From Cristatella mucedo (taxonomy: Eukaryota > Bryozoa > Phylactolaemata > Cristatellidae), in NCBI GenBank assembly GCA_009760855.2, contig WPIO01000003.1, positions 13,999,001-14,063,000 on the forward strand: a stretch of 64,000 nucleotides of DNA, read 5' to 3'. A program made the translations under genes and the position numbers. Shown here one piece after another: positions 23,403 through 38,400 of the stretch (positions are counted from its first letter, which is position 1; each line of letters starts with the position of its first letter). The notes below the pieces were generated by a model that searched no databases, was not told where the DNA came from, and saw nothing but the letters and a program-made list of their open reading frames with translations.

Positions 23403-26400
23403 GTAATTTATGCTTGCTTTGCCTTTGCGCCCTAGTTCACCTTGTCGCATTATTACCGCGCACTATTACCGTAGACCTGTAGCCACAGTTCTCGCAACGA
23501 TGTCACGTTGTTAGAGAGTGACCAACCTGCCGACGCGTTTCATTTATGTGCTTGGGTAGTCACCGTGTATGGCTGAGCACCCAACGAAGTTAAAGGTCGC
23601 ACCCATCTTGTTGTTTGGTCGAGTAAGAATGGTGAGCCGAGGTAGTCGTGGTTATCTACTTTGTTACAAGCTGGTGGGTTGGGGCATTCTTGTGGTTGCA
23701 CTCTTGAGTACTTTGCTGATAATTTCCAGCCGCAGCTTTTAATACTCGTACTTCAATTTACGAGTTCGTAGAGGTCCTCATTAACCAGCTCTAGCAATTT
23801 GAAGCTGGGCTACTGTGCAGAGACAAAAGTAAGACATTGATATTGAGCAGACTTGATAGACAAGTAGATTTAAATATAAGTGTCGTGCCCAGTATGAATG
23901 GATGGCAGAAAAAATTGATACATTTGTGGTGGTAGAACCCTTGATAGGCCACAGAACTCGTGACAGGCCGCAGAACTCTTGGCTGGCCACAGAACTCTTG
24001 ACAGGCCTAAGAAATTTTGCTGCTCTGGCTTAGCCCAGGGTTTAAAGTGCTCTTTGCCATTGATTACCGAGGTCGATGTGAATGCATTTAATATAATAAG
24101 CACCTTAAGAGAATTAAATCTCTATCCAGGCACTTCACATATGCCACGGGCTCGAGCCCAACAACCTCAGTCGTCCCGTGGCCCAGCCAGTCACATGATC
24201 TAAACCTCAAAGAATTTTTATGGGACGATATTGACAGGTAGCAGAGGTGGATGTTCGGCCTAAATCAACAACCCAACTGTTCAATAAAATGCAAGCTCTG
24301 GATTGCTACACCAGAAGAGACCAAGCTTGAGAGCCTGTGTGCCTGATCAGAGGTTATACAAAATTGTATTGGAGCGATGCAAATGCATACCAACAGCATG
24401 TATTTGTTTGTTGGCTGTCTATCAATATTTTCACATGCTATGCACTAATTTGATATGCTTGGCATCGCATAAAATCTTATTACCTGAGTTGAGTTGCAGC
24501 TACAGCAGCTGTGGCCATACTTATAGTTTTTTCGACAGTTGGTGTAGGTGTACATTTTGCACATGCTGTCATAGAGTCATCCTAGCAAGAGATTTTGTTC
24601 CTTTATGGTAATGGAGAATTATATTTAATTTTTATTACCATTTAAGTATTTTACATTTGATGGCAGGCAGCAGTTTGATTGAGCATGTTTGGGCTTTTAA
24701 TAGCAATTTTGGACTAGTGTAAGGGGATTCGTGAAGAAATAAAACACTCGTGCTCACTCGTATTTACATACTCCAAAATAAGTAAATGTGCTTTAAATTT
24801 TAGGCTTAACTATAGGTATGACGACGGCACATTAAGTATGCCAATAGGAATGACTTGGTACTTTTGAAACATACAACCACAGTGAGTAGCCACTATGTGA
24901 CATCTTCAAAGGAAAAGAGTGCTGTGTTCTCCGCAAAACTGCCTGTGCATGCACACAGCTATGTTCCTTAATGCCCATGAGGTTTTATCACATCCCAGAA
25001 TTGGCAGTCCCCCCAGGTTTTAGAAAAACTGAAGTCGAACATGCCCATCAAATGAGCCAACTTCTAACCAAAACTACTCAAAACTAAAGCCAAAGTGAAG
25101 CAGCACTGTAGGGCTTCCATCCAAGAAAACCACAAGCCATGCGTCCACCGAGTTACAGTTACACCGAGTATGCATGTTCTATACGTATTAGGATGTTGTA
25201 CATATTATAATTTTGACTTGAGAAATTTTAGTTTTTCCAGAACTTGCTAGTAGATAAATTTAAGAGCATTCATTTTCTATTCGAATTCATTGTCTTCCTA
25301 ACTCGAAACTTGATAATGATACCTAATTGCTCGGTTTTGCTGGTCGCAAGATTCTTTAACTTGCAGCCAAGGCTTCATGTCATGGTTGATGTCTAGAAGC
25401 TTACAAACGCCTCTATAAGCAATAAAATAGTGCATTGACTGCTTTTTCTTACATCCTTGGCCCTTTCCTTTCCTGCCAATATTGCATAGACTTGCAAAGT
25501 ATACTGAAAGTTTGCTTACTATGCGTATTTTTGTTGCATCCTAGGCAGGGTCATCCAAAATTCCACGACCTGCCTCGGTTAAGGTGAAGAATCCCAATAG
25601 TGTGAATAGCAAATAAGAATGCTGTTCAGTTTGTTTAACAGCCACATATTAAAACAATATTACAGCATACAGAAATCATTATTATTGTTATTATTATTAT
25701 CCTACACACTGCAATGTATAGGACATGCACACCGAGAGCCTCAGAATCCAGCCAGCGTTGAGGACTGAGCGGTTCTTATATAGAATTTGTTTTTATAGCG
25801 CCCGAAGATAACTTAACCTTATTCAGGTGCTTCATATATGTCAGGGAGCTCGAGCCCACGACCTCGCCATCAAATACATTCGCCTTGACCTTCGTTGGGG
25901 CAAGCACCTTAACCACTGGGCCAAACCAGTGTGGAATTCTTGGTTTCCTCACACTAGTGGGCCGATATATTGCAGCTGCTGACCAAGAACATTGCCTGCC
26001 TCCTCAGTAGTATCTGAGCCCGGGTCGTTCTCGGTCTGTTGTGTGCACATGTTTACCTTAAGTTTTGTACTAATCTGCCTAAAATTGCCAATTCTGGTGT
26101 GTAACAAAAGTTACGGCTGCTAGCGTGTGTGACTAGAGACGCATAGTCCTTAATGTTGGTTGAATTTTGAGGCCGTTGTTATTTTATAGTGCCAAAAGCA
26201 GTGCCCTAAACGGCACTCCCAAATTGAAAAGCATAGCCCAAAAATGGCTGTTTTGTGGGATTTTTTGGTAAACAAACTGAAGAGCGCCTTCACTGTGGAT
26301 CAAGTATGTTAATGTTGTGCTTGGCCATACACCGACAGCTGCATGGGAAGTGATTCTGGCCCATGGCATCGGGTATGACTGACTTCTGTACTGCCAAGAT

Positions 26401-29400
26401 CCAGCTGGAATCAGCTGAAGTGACATATAAATTGAATTTTTGCCTTGAAGATGCTCGATCCTGGATGTCGGTCAATTTCTTTAAACTAGTTGATAATAAA
26501 ACCAAGCTCCTCCTCGGTGGACACTGCAACCTACGGCTAAACTATGAGACTTTGCTCTTCTAATAGGTGACACTGTTGTGCCTTCCCCATGTGTCCAGAA
26601 TTTAGGTGTATTATTGGATAACCGATTAAATTTTGAAAGCTGTATTAAGAATGCTTCCTTCACAGTTAGCCAGCATGACCGATGCCTCTCTAAGATTAGG
26701 GACTTTGGCTGGCTAAAAATATAGCTATCCCTGTTTCTGTCTAGGCTGGATCACTGAAATTCAGTTTTGGCTGGGCTACCAAAAAATGCACTAAGCCTCG
26801 GCTGAGATGATTAATATGGCTACCAAGTTTGCTAACAAATCCTAGAGGTTCAGCGCTATGTTTCCTTTGCTGAAGGAGCTTCGATGGCTTTCGGTTGATC
26901 AACTGATACAGAGTTTAGTTCCTATGCTGACCCACAAGGCCTGTAATAGCGTGGCTTCTTCATACCTGGCTGTTTCACCAGTTTCAGTCTCCTCGGGTCC
27001 TCCAGGGACAATAAATTAGCTGTTGCATTCCTAGGCTTGAAGACCATTGGTGACAGAAGCTATTTCTTACAGGTCCTAGACTGTGGAACTCACTTCCACT
27101 ATTCTTACGAAACGCCTACTACTTTCCTGCTGTTGACTGTTTCCAGCCATCATGAGCTGCTACTTTCATGTCACTCACTACCTCAACTCTCCTCCTGACT
27201 CAGCTATACTTTTCACTTTCTCTTTGTTTCGTGAGATGCAGTCTGTTGGCTACCACATGTATACCAAAAGCCCCTAGGCTTTGAATGCGCAATGTAAAAC
27301 TCTCCCGTGTAACACCCACTTCGTCCGTGTGGCTTTGTACAACTCCACTGAAACTACTCTTCTCCTTGTAACCAGTAACATCGTATGCGGCAACGATGAT
27401 GGGAATGTCACTGCTCTAGCCCTGCTAGATCTATCAGCTGCCTTCAACACTATTGATCATGACATCCTACTTGAATGATTGAGAACAATAGTCGGTCTAA
27501 CAGATGAGGCACTGGCATGATTCAAATCTTACTTGTCCGATAGTGTTAAATCCATATCATGCAGGTCGGGTCTTATCCACCAGACCAGTCACGTGTGGAG
27601 TCTCACAAGGGTCTGTCCTCGGTCCTTTGTTGTCCTCCCATTTATACTGAACCCCCGGGGAAAGTGATTCAGGCCAATGGAATTGGCTGTTACTTCTATG
27701 CAGACTGTGTCCTGATTGGACAATCAATTAGCTGTTCCATTCCTCTGAGCTTAAATAATAATAATCATAGTAATACACTCGATAAAGCGCCCTCAGAGAA
27801 CTCAACCTCTTTCTAGGCGCTTTACATTTGGTGCAAAGGAAACACGTTCGAATGGTGAGTGGAATCATGCTTGATAAGCAACATGAATAACATGGTTAGG
27901 GGTGACATGCACAGGGTCAGTATGCAAGTGTGGTTAGTGGCATCGTGCAACAGTGTCAGCACACATTAGCACATAAACGACGAATCACAGGGACCCACTA
28001 AATGCTGTCATAGATACGTGCGTTTGTAAGTTCTTTTTAAATATGGTCAAGTCAGGGGATGTCGTGATGCAAGTGGAAGTAAGTTCCAGGCTTTGGGAGC
28101 AGACGAACTAAATGCACGGTCTCCAAAGGATTTGAGGTTTTTTACGAGGTACTGGTAAACAGTTAGATTCCGAAACGCCGGTGGTACGAGGCTTGGCCTG
28201 GTGGGGAGGGGTAGATCTGAGAGATAAGGTGGAGCCAGGTAATGAAGGGACCTAAAAGTGAGCGACAAAACCTTGAAGTCGATCCATTGCTTGACTGGTT
28301 GCCTGCGCAGGTCGGCGAGAAGTGGTGTGATCTGGCAACTGTGACGCTCACGACAGATAAGCCTAGCTGCTGAGTTTTGCACCAGCTGTAAGCGCCTGAT
28401 TGCAAAATGCCGGTAGGCCAGCAAGCAGTGAGTTACAGAAGTCAAGACAAGATGTCACAAATGCATCGACTCACTTAGATGTCGTATCCCTATCTAAACA
28501 AGCCCGAATTTCAGCAATGTTATGTAGCTGAAAGTTGGCAGACTTGACTGTGGAACTGATGTGGTCGTCTAACGAAAGGTCACTTTGGAACATGACACCT
28601 AGATTTCGTGCAGATTCAACAGGAGATAAGCTGGAAGAGCCGAATTTGAGCATGAGCCTTTCCAATTTATGAATCACAATTGATTTTCCCATAACTAGTA
28701 AGTTAGTTTTATCATAGTTTAGCTTAACAAAATTTGCTGCCATCCATGTGTGGATGTCATCAATACATGCAGCAAGGGAGTTGAGAGAATTTGAGGTGCT
28801 CGAAGGCTGGGAGGGATCAAAGCAAAGGTACAACTGAGTGTCATCTGCATAGAAGTGAAAGCCTAGATTGTGCTTGGCAATGACATCGGCAGGAGGGAGA
28901 GTATAAACCGTGAAAAGACCGGACTTAGCATGTAGCCCTGAGGTATCCCATATTTCAGAGGTGCCTCGAATGACCTTCGTGACTGTTGACGACAGAAGGT
29001 TGACGACAGACTGTTGACAGTTGACGACAGACGGTTGGCGACAGACTGTTGACGACAGAATCTTTTGCTCTGCAGGTCGTAGACTATGGAACTCACCTTC
29101 TACAATTCTTAAACAACATGTGCTCTCCTGCTGCCGACTGTAGCATGTCCCTTCCAGTAGTCCTGAGCTGCTACTTCCATGCTAACTCACTTCCTCGACT
29201 ACCCTGCTGACTCAGCTATGCTTCTCACTTTCTTTTTGTTGTATGAGATCAAGTCTGTTGGCTACCAAATGCATACCGAAAGCTGCTTGGATTTGAGTGA
29301 GCTATTGAAAACTCTTCTGTGTAACATCCACTTAGTGTCAATGGCTTTGTGGAATTACAGCCGGAGATACATTACATTTGTGGGGTTACAGTTGAAGGTA

Positions 29401-32400
29401 CGTTGTATTACATTGGGATTCGTTGAAAAATGAAGGAAGGATTATCCCTCTCTAGCCCACCGAAACATGCAGTGACTTACCATTTTTGAGTCAAGATAAA
29501 GGATAGTAAATTCTTGCTGTATAGCACCTTGATAGCAGCTCTTTCCTAATGACTGTTGAGGCTATAATTGTGATTGTCGACGACAAGGGCCTTTGAAAGG
29601 TTATAAGATGTTGTGGACCAGCAGTTGCCTCTTCTCAGTTAGCACATTGTGTGCCCTCTCCCAGATGGCCTATGGTGTACTGCCGTCATTCAACACGCTA
29701 AGATATCTAAGCCCAAGCTTAAGAAGGGCGCACACATGATCAGGGCTACCTGCCCATACATAGTGGAATCACAAAAGCACTATTCAAACATGCTGATGTC
29801 GATCTTTGACCCTCTCCATGACTGCTCCTATTTCAACACCTTACCTAGTGATTCTTGTGACAATCTATTCAATTGTTTCTCGAGCTTTTGGCTTGGTTAG
29901 ATAGATAAGATCAGAGAGGCCATCCCACAAGTAATATTTCGATTAGGCCCTTTTCCCTCAGTTCCTTACAGTCCACCGGCTAGTCTGCCACTAGTGATTT
30001 CATCTCGATGTTCATCACCCTGTCTAAGAAAAGTACTTGCTCTGTAGACTCAATGTATAATTTGATGTAGTGTATCTCCATCGGTTACTCTACAAAGCCA
30101 CACAGGCTACGTGGGTGTTAGGCTAGAGTTTTCACTGGTGCTGGAGAGCTTTTTAGAGAACACTCAACGCATAAGCGGCTTTTGGTATGACTTCAGTAGC
30201 CAACAGATTCTATCTCACGAAACAAAGAGAAAGTGAGAAGCATAGTTAAGTTAGCAGGGCAAGCGAGGAAGTGAGTAGCATGGAAGCAGCAGGTCAGGGC
30301 GACTTGGAGAGGGTGTGCCACGATCAGTAGCAGGAGAATAGATGTTGTGTAAGAATTGTGCAAGGGAGTTCCACAGTCTTGGACCTGCAGAGCAAAAGCT
30401 TCTGTTGCCAATGGTCTTCAAGCCTAGGAGTGCAACAGCTAATTTATTGTCCATAGAGGACCTGAGGAGACTGAAACTGGTGCAACAGTGCAGCTAGATA
30501 TGAGGAACTATTGCAGACCTTATGGGTCCACGTAGGAATTGTACTCTGTATCGGTTGATCAACCGGAAGCCATCGAAGCTCTTTCAGCAAAGGAGACACA
30601 TGGCTGAACTTCTGGCATTTGTTAGCTAACCTAGCAGCCATATTCATCAGTGCTTCAGAGGCTTAATGCCTTTTTAGGTAGCCCAGTCAGAACTGAATTG
30701 CAGTGGCCCAGCTTGGACATAAACAGGGAGCTAGTTATATTTTTAGCTAGCCAAGGCCCTTAATCTTGGATAGGGATCGGACATGCTGGCTAGCTGTGAA
30801 GGGAATCTTCTTAATAAAACTTTCAAAATTTAAGTGGTTATCCAAGAATACACCTACGTTCTGATCACATGATGAGGGTCGCACTACAGCATAACCAATT
30901 GGAAGAGCAAAGACTCTTAGTCCGGCAGCAGGCTTGGGATGTCCAGTGAGTAGGAGTTTGGTTGTGTTGTCATTTAGTTGAAGGAAGCTGGCCGACATCC
31001 AGGATTGAATGTTTGCAAAGCAAGCATTCAGTTTGTCAGTCGCTGCATCGGATTCCGATTATTTAAATAACAAGTACAGTTGGGTATCATCAGCATACAA
31101 GTTATAGTCTTCTCGTGGGCCCGAATATCTTTTCTAAGAGGCCCAGTAAAAAATGGAGCAAAAGACCGAAGACGGACCCTTGTGGGACTCCACAGGTAAC
31201 TGGTCTGCTGGTTGAGACATGGCCACCACACAACACGGATTGAACACGATCGGACAAGTACGATTTGAACCACACCAGTGGCTCATCTTCGAGACCGATT
31301 GTTGTTCTCAATCGTTCAAGCAGATATCGGGATAAATATTGTGAAACAAAGCTGATAGCTACAGCAGTGCCAGGGCAGTAATGTTGCTGCCATCATTGCT
31401 GCTTATGCCGTTGGCCACTGTTAGAGCAGTTTTAGTGGAGTGGTAACGCTTTAATCCCGACTGAAATTCTTCTTACAGTTCATTCCTTTTAGTGTGACAA
31501 CAAGCTGCTTAGCGACAATCGTGTCGATAGCCTTGGACGAGAAGTGGAGAATGGAGACTGGGTGATAGTTTGCTCAGACCTCTTAATCCAATCCAGTCTG
31601 AGTTTTTTAAAGTATCGGTCTAACGATGGCCGATTTGAATTACTTTGGAACAATCTTTTTATCCAGAGAAGCATTAAAAATCTGATCTATGGCTGGTTTA
31701 AGTTTGTCTGCCTGTGAAGACCAGAGAGGGGATAGTATAGGTTTTTCACGAGCCGAGCTCTTTTACTAGACTTTATTAAGGTAGTCACTTGGTATGCAAA
31801 AACAGCAGAAAACTTCTCAATGAAAAGATCACATGTTGCAACTCAACATTTTCATGAATAATAATAATAATAATAACACACTTGATAAAGCGCCCTCAGA
31901 GAACCCAATCTTTTTCTAGCTGCTTTATATTTGCTTTACATTTGCATTAGTCGTGAAAGTGGCTTCGTGAAGGCACAGCTATATGCAACTCTTTCAATGG
32001 AGACGTCGGAAAAGTTACCGGCTAAGCAGTTAATATTCGGATAGTGTCGCCGCAAAAAAGAGCTGGCAAGCAAATGATTCACCCTCTTATTAGTTTGTTT
32101 TTATTCTGACTGGCAGGACTTCAGTTTTCGAGTGAAAGAATAAACCTTGGCGGCTCTAAGCTTCCACTCGATAACAAACCTCCGGGTTCGTGTCGAATTC
32201 ATACTATGATAGTATGCTATAATTTTTTGTTACTTTTGGGTCTTGCCCTTACTTGGAAATCTTGCAGCTCTTGCTCCCTACATGAAAATCCTATTGGTCT
32301 TTCCCCTACATTACAATTCTGGCTCCATCTCTGCTTGTATCGCTGACGATTTCGGCTTCCTCGATGATCTTCTACACCAGAATAGATCATTGTCAGGTTA

Positions 32401-35400
32401 AAAAACCTAGGCAATAGCTAAAGCCGATGCTAACAAAGCATTCTCGAATAGACTTGTGAAAACAAAAGTCAGAAGAATAAATACAAGCAAAATCAGAAAT
32501 AAAGCGCCTAGAAAGAGATTAAGTTCTCTGAGGGCGCTTTATCAAGTGCATTATTATTTTTGTTATTATAACAAGACAGCAAGTATTAAGTTAAGGTGCC
32601 AGCATAAGGCGTATGGCTTAGTTTGTAGTCAACTTTGACAAGCCATGTCACATTAGTTGCATATTTAGCTGACCTCTTTTGACTCGGTACTGCCGGCTGT
32701 CACTAGACTTTAAACTGTTGTAGAAGGTTTCAAGGAAGCTGCAGAAAAGTTCCGAGACGAATCAGGACTAAGTCACAATGTAGATACTACATCGCTGGAC
32801 CAGCGTATTCAGATCAAAGAAAGTATACAGAACGGAAACATCAGCCATGCTATAAAACTGGTCAATGACCTACATCCCGAGCTGCTTGATACTGAGGCTC
32901 TTCTGTATTTTCACTTACAAGTATGTTGCACGAATAGGCCGTTTGTCCCACTCATATCTATGTGTGTATGTTGCTGTGAGTATGGTTGCCTACAAATGTA
33001 GACTTTACTGGTTGCACAACACTTGAATGGGTGACGTTTGATTCCTTAGTATTATCGTAGCATATATTAAGTGTTGCATTCACAGACGTGGCAAATGCTT
33101 TCTCCCTGGGATACTGTCTTGTGATATTTACAGCCCTGCTTGATTGGTGCAAGCACTGCTTGCTGAAGATATGGCTTCTTGGCTCTTGTTATGTACCTGT
33201 TATGCCTTCTGTCGATGATGGATTTGTTCATAAGAGTTCAGCTGATCTTGCAAAACAAAGCCTGAATTTGTACATCTTACAGTGGGCTGCTAGTTTTTGC
33301 TGTGGTAAAAAGTGCAAATCATCTTACTGAGTAGTTTTGGTCTTTGTATCTATAGTGTAATTTATTGAAGAGAACATGACCTCTGTTCACTTGTAAGTGC
33401 TTTATAGATCAACACAGCCTTCGTAGTCGTAATTATGCAGATGATAAAAGTAATGGTCTGGTAAGAGATGGCCGTGGTTTCATAGATAATTCTACCTTCT
33501 GCAGTGATGGTGGTAGAGTGATTATAAAGTACATGTAAAGTTAACATGGTTTTGGCTGAAGATTTGTGTACTAGCGTGCTGGTTTGCTGCCCACTGATAA
33601 AAATATAGTGCACTGTCATTCGGGAAGGTGCTGCCTGAATGCAGAAAATTCTAGTGTAGCCCATATGATTGAAATCCCTGTGTATACCTTGTCTGAACAA
33701 AGGTGTCTTTGCTGTTGTGTGAGCCAGTTTCTTATATTTCTTCACTATTAACCTCGGCAAGCCTTGATGAGATCTGGATGTATACTATAGAGACTTCTGT
33801 TCGCTTGCAAGATTATTCAGTCGTATTTTGCGTTTGCTTCGGATGTCCACTATAGCTTTTTTGCCCAAGTTGAATGCCTCTTTACTACCCCTGATACAGC
33901 AGTTGCATATCAAAGCTGAAGCTCAGGAGTAGTAAAGATGTGCTAGCAGCCCGAATCTGCCTACTTCCGGCATGAATTATTCTATGTCTTCTGCTTACAT
34001 CTTGTGCATAAGGAGACTGTGCTCTCATCACCGCAGTAGATATGACTGAAACTTCTACCAGACTTACTCTGTGCAGCCCTTAACTTGAGACCACCAGCAG
34101 TCGACCTTCAAGCTTTATAGTTTCAAATATATTTTGCTTAGCATTCTGTTGGCACATCATAGCACTGAAAAGATAAAAACACACTCCCTCATCGTCGAAG
34201 GTTGAACCCACGACCTGCAAAATTAGAGGCATTAATTTATTCAGCATGTATGCTAAGAGCAGGTTGACCAGAACTTTTCCGTTGGGGCAAAGCCAGGTAT
34301 TTTTAAGGATGGGGCTAAACCTTATGAAGGGAGTGCTGAATCTTGACCTAGTCCAAGGCAGCTACATGTAGTGGGTGGCACATTCCTTTTGTGGCTTTCT
34401 GTCGGCTAACGGAGGCAGCAGCCTCAAGACTACATCCCTGCATTGCTTAAAAAGAATACTCTGTGCATTCTACTGGCCTCAGCCTGCTGAGGACAGACAT
34501 CTGTGGAAGTTTCTATTCCAATGAGTATATCAGGTCAATATTTTTTCCTGAGGTTACCGGTGGGTTTGAGTTTGTTGATACTGTTGTGGCCAAGGAATTT
34601 TTCAGGGTCTTGCTGTGGACGACAGCATGAGTATTTTGTGTTTTGCATGCACTTTTCGGCATCTGTGGTTGACTGTGCATCTTTTCTGCAGTTTCTATAA
34701 CAGTGGAGTCACTAGATTGCCTAGGTTTAACAAACTTACTAGCGAATCTTTTAACAGATTATGTCATAACCATGGTGTTTAAATTGGCATTTGGTGCCTT
34801 ACAAACTACCAACTGTGTACAGCAATAGTGCTAACTGCTTTATTATACTTCAGTCTTTAGGAAGATGAGGTGCCCAACAATGGAGAAGCCGCATGCGAAT
34901 GTATTGACAGACAGTTTATAGCTTGTGGACATGCATGCATAACGTTTATTACCTATGTAGGATTAGGCAGAAAGCATGAGACTAACCTGCAGCTAAATGT
35001 TTGTGTAGATCTGTAGTAAGTAATGGATATGTCTATGTAGGGCTTTAGTTGCAAAGGCTGTTCGAATGGACGATATGCTAGCGAGCATCCTATCTCTTTA
35101 CATCCTATCTCTTTGCTAATTCGGTTGTTTATTTTTGATTGTATGTTTTTATTTTTATTTTTGATTGCATAGTTTTTGAATGGCAACTGTGTCTATTATG
35201 GACCACGTTACCTACCATTGCTGTATTGCAAATGCAAGTTGTAGGTTTTGCAAGTAACCTGTTGTGCAATGGAATGTATCTCTGTCTGTAACCACAAAGC
35301 CACACAGACTAAGTGAGTGTTACGAAAGATAGTTTTCGATAGGGCACTCAGTCTTTAGATGCGCATACGGTAGCCAGGAAGACTTCAACCTCTAAGGTGT

Positions 35401-38400
35401 TTGCTGGAAGTTCTTCTTGAAGGCTAAGAGGCAGCTTGCTATCCAAACAGAACTATTCCAGAGTGCACCAATACTATAGATGAATAATAATGATAATAAT
35501 ACACTTGACAAAGCACCCTCTTAGAACTCAATCTCTTTCTAGGTGCTTTACATTTGATGCAAAGGAAACACGATCGAATGTTTAGGGGTGACATGCACAG
35601 GGTCAGCATGCAACTATGGTTAGTGGCAGCATGCACAGTGTCAGCACACACAAGCACATAAAGGATAAGTCACAGGGATCCACTAAATGCTGTAATGAAT
35701 ATATGCATTTTTAGTTTCTTTTTTAAATGTGGTCAAGTCAGGAGATGTGATGCAAGTCGGGAGTGAGTTCCAGGCTTTGGGGGCATACAAACTAAAGGCA
35801 CAGTCTCCAAAGGATTTGAGGTTTTTACAAGGTATTGGTAAACAATTGGATTCCAAAAAGCAGGTGGTACTGGTGGTACAGGATTTTTAGCCTGGTGGGG
35901 GAGTAGATCTGATAGGTATGCTGGAGCCAAAGAATGAAAAGACCTAAAAGTGAGTGACAAAACCTTGAAGTCGATGCTTTACTTGACTGGTAGCCAGTGT
36001 AGGTCAGAAATAGCGAGAAATGGTGTAATGTGGCAACTGCAACGTTCTCTGCAGACAAGCCTAGCTGCAGAGTTTTGCACAAGCTGTAAGCACTTGATTG
36101 CACATGCCTGTAGACCAGCAAGCAGGGAGTTACAGAAGTCAAGACGGGATGTCACAAATGCATGGACAAAAATAGCAATCCTCACCACTATAAGGCAGAT
36201 TGTAGGTTTGGGCCCTGCAACAGGCAATTCTTTCTTACCTTGTACAAGCAATGTAATATCCACAAGGCTCTTTTGCCGCTATTTAAAAGAGGCTGTCGTA
36301 TTGGCTGACCGAAATCTTACCTTTACCTTCATCGGTACGGGTGTTCAGCAGCTTTTTTAACTTTCGTGTTATACTGTTTTGTATTCGAAGTTCAAGTTTA
36401 TTACGCCAAGCTTGGGAAAAGAACTGATAGCCTGCCGAAACCAGGCCTGGCACAACCGGCATGTACTCTCATTCTTTTGCTATGTGTAGTTATATTATCA
36501 ACCTCCATGATCAGCTAGGTTTGTAAGTTTGTAAGTTAATTTAGTGAGTCTGGCACAGTCACTGATGTCGTACTATTTTTGGTACAACTACGGCAGTACA
36601 GCAATACTGAGTGTCATTTCAAAGCTGAGGAAATATTTGGCTAATTTATGTGTGTACGTGCAACACGAACACGAATAGTTTAAATTGAACATGCTTGCTT
36701 CGCTTGCCTTTGATACGCGATGGACATGCCTAAAAAGAATCTGACCGGGATTCTTTGTGGGGGGGTTGATGAGGCAGAATATTTAGTTAATATAAATTTA
36801 AACATGGTCAGCATGATGTCCGTATGTTCCTTGTGCGAAAGTCAATGACGATTCGCTATCCGGAATAACGGCACTGACGAAACAATTTCATATTAGATTT
36901 GTGTTCAATTTATAAGAAAATTATTAAATATAGTTTTGAAATACATTCTAATTTTTCCTCCTATGCAGATTTTTCTCTATTAAGGAAAAACTCAAAGGTT
37001 GGCATTCAGTGGGGCCGGCACCCCGGCTGGGTCAACTAGCTCACCGGCTGGGTCAGCTGATACTTATGCTTGCCTTCCAAAGCCAAGTCATAATAGTTTT
37101 TTGTGATTTTTCACCAATGAAGGCTGGTTTCATGTATTTGCAAAGTTGCCGAATGTGGGCGCTTACTCTCTTCGGGCTGGTTGTGAGCTATCGGTGAGAC
37201 CTCAACGTCCATGCTGTCATGCAATCGCAAAATGTCACTGTTGTTGCCGGTCTAAGTGTATCTTTTTTTTTTACTATTCTAGCAACAGCAACTCATCGAG
37301 CTCATTCGCCAGAATGATGTTGAGAAAGCACTCGACTTTGCGCAAGCGCACATGGCAGAGCAGGCTATCTCTGACAGCAGCATGCTTCAGGAGCTGGAGA
37401 GGACACTCGCTCTTCTGGCATTCGACTCACCCGAGAGCTCTCCTTTCGGAGACCTGCTGCACACGTCTCACCGACTGAAGGTGGTCTCCCTTTCCTCTGC
37501 TAGTATTATTTTACCTCCTTTTGTTTAACAGACAGGTCTCAGCAGACAGACATATAGAACAGCCAAACTTAAAAAGTATTTCCGAGAAGAGTGCAATATC
37601 CTGCACGCAAAGCACTCCATCTAGATCGCACTGCTGAACCAGAACAGCCCACTGAACATAGCAGAACCCAAGCAGCACCCTTCGTGCCACATTCCACAAT
37701 ATTCTATGCAGTTGCATGTATTTGTATATGGTTCTTAAGAGAACTTAATTGCTATCTATGTACTTTGCATATGCCGCAGGATTCGAGCCCACAATCCTAT
37801 TCGTTAAAGGCAAGCATTTTGCTGGATACTTGACTAAATCCAGTCAATATCGAAACCCATGTTTTGGGCACAATGCTCACTAATATAGATGCGAGAAATG
37901 AAAGAACCACAAATGGTCCTCAGCTATGAATTAGCACTTTTGAACCACATCTTGGCTTTGCTTTGTTATCCACGACGAATCCTAATCTACAGCTTAAACC
38001 GTATACAAGTGATCCGGAGTGATAGGGAATTAGCTGTAAGCTATGGCTGGTCCTGCACAGGTGTGGCCGTCTGTAAGTTTTGAATATATTTTTTTGCTTT
38101 GAGTTAATTTGGTAGGCACATTCATGTTCGCTTCTTGGTCCTGCTTGGGCTTGACCAGCTAGTTCTGCAAGAATGCACCAGATCGATCACGGCCCATTAT
38201 ACTAGCGTTTTGCATGTAGTCTTCCACTCCTTGGTCGTGTCCTATCTAGCGATGCCTTTGCCAATCCAGTGAAACCTGCATTGGTTGATAGCACTGCTGT
38301 TGTCAACTGATCTGCCTAGCCTGTACCAAGACGTCCACTTCACGGTAGTCTGAGAAACGCTTGGTGCATGGAGACATGACGGTATTTTCGGTAACGAGCT

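Larger units (their letters stand above)
23403..32723 (+). other. GID8 intron 1, repeat-filled
   Basis: A 9.3 kb intron with two SINE-1 copies, several LINE family B fragments and LINE family A copies in both orientations. In 23410-24080 and 24200-25780 I see no element or exon I can name. Confidence 0.7.
32921..37282 (+). other. GID8 intron 2
   Basis: A 4.4 kb intron. It holds a LINE family B tail at 35275-35400, LINE family A at 35478-36166 and a SINE-2 at 36170-36325. In 32960-35270 and 36330-37280 I see no named element. Confidence 0.75.
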
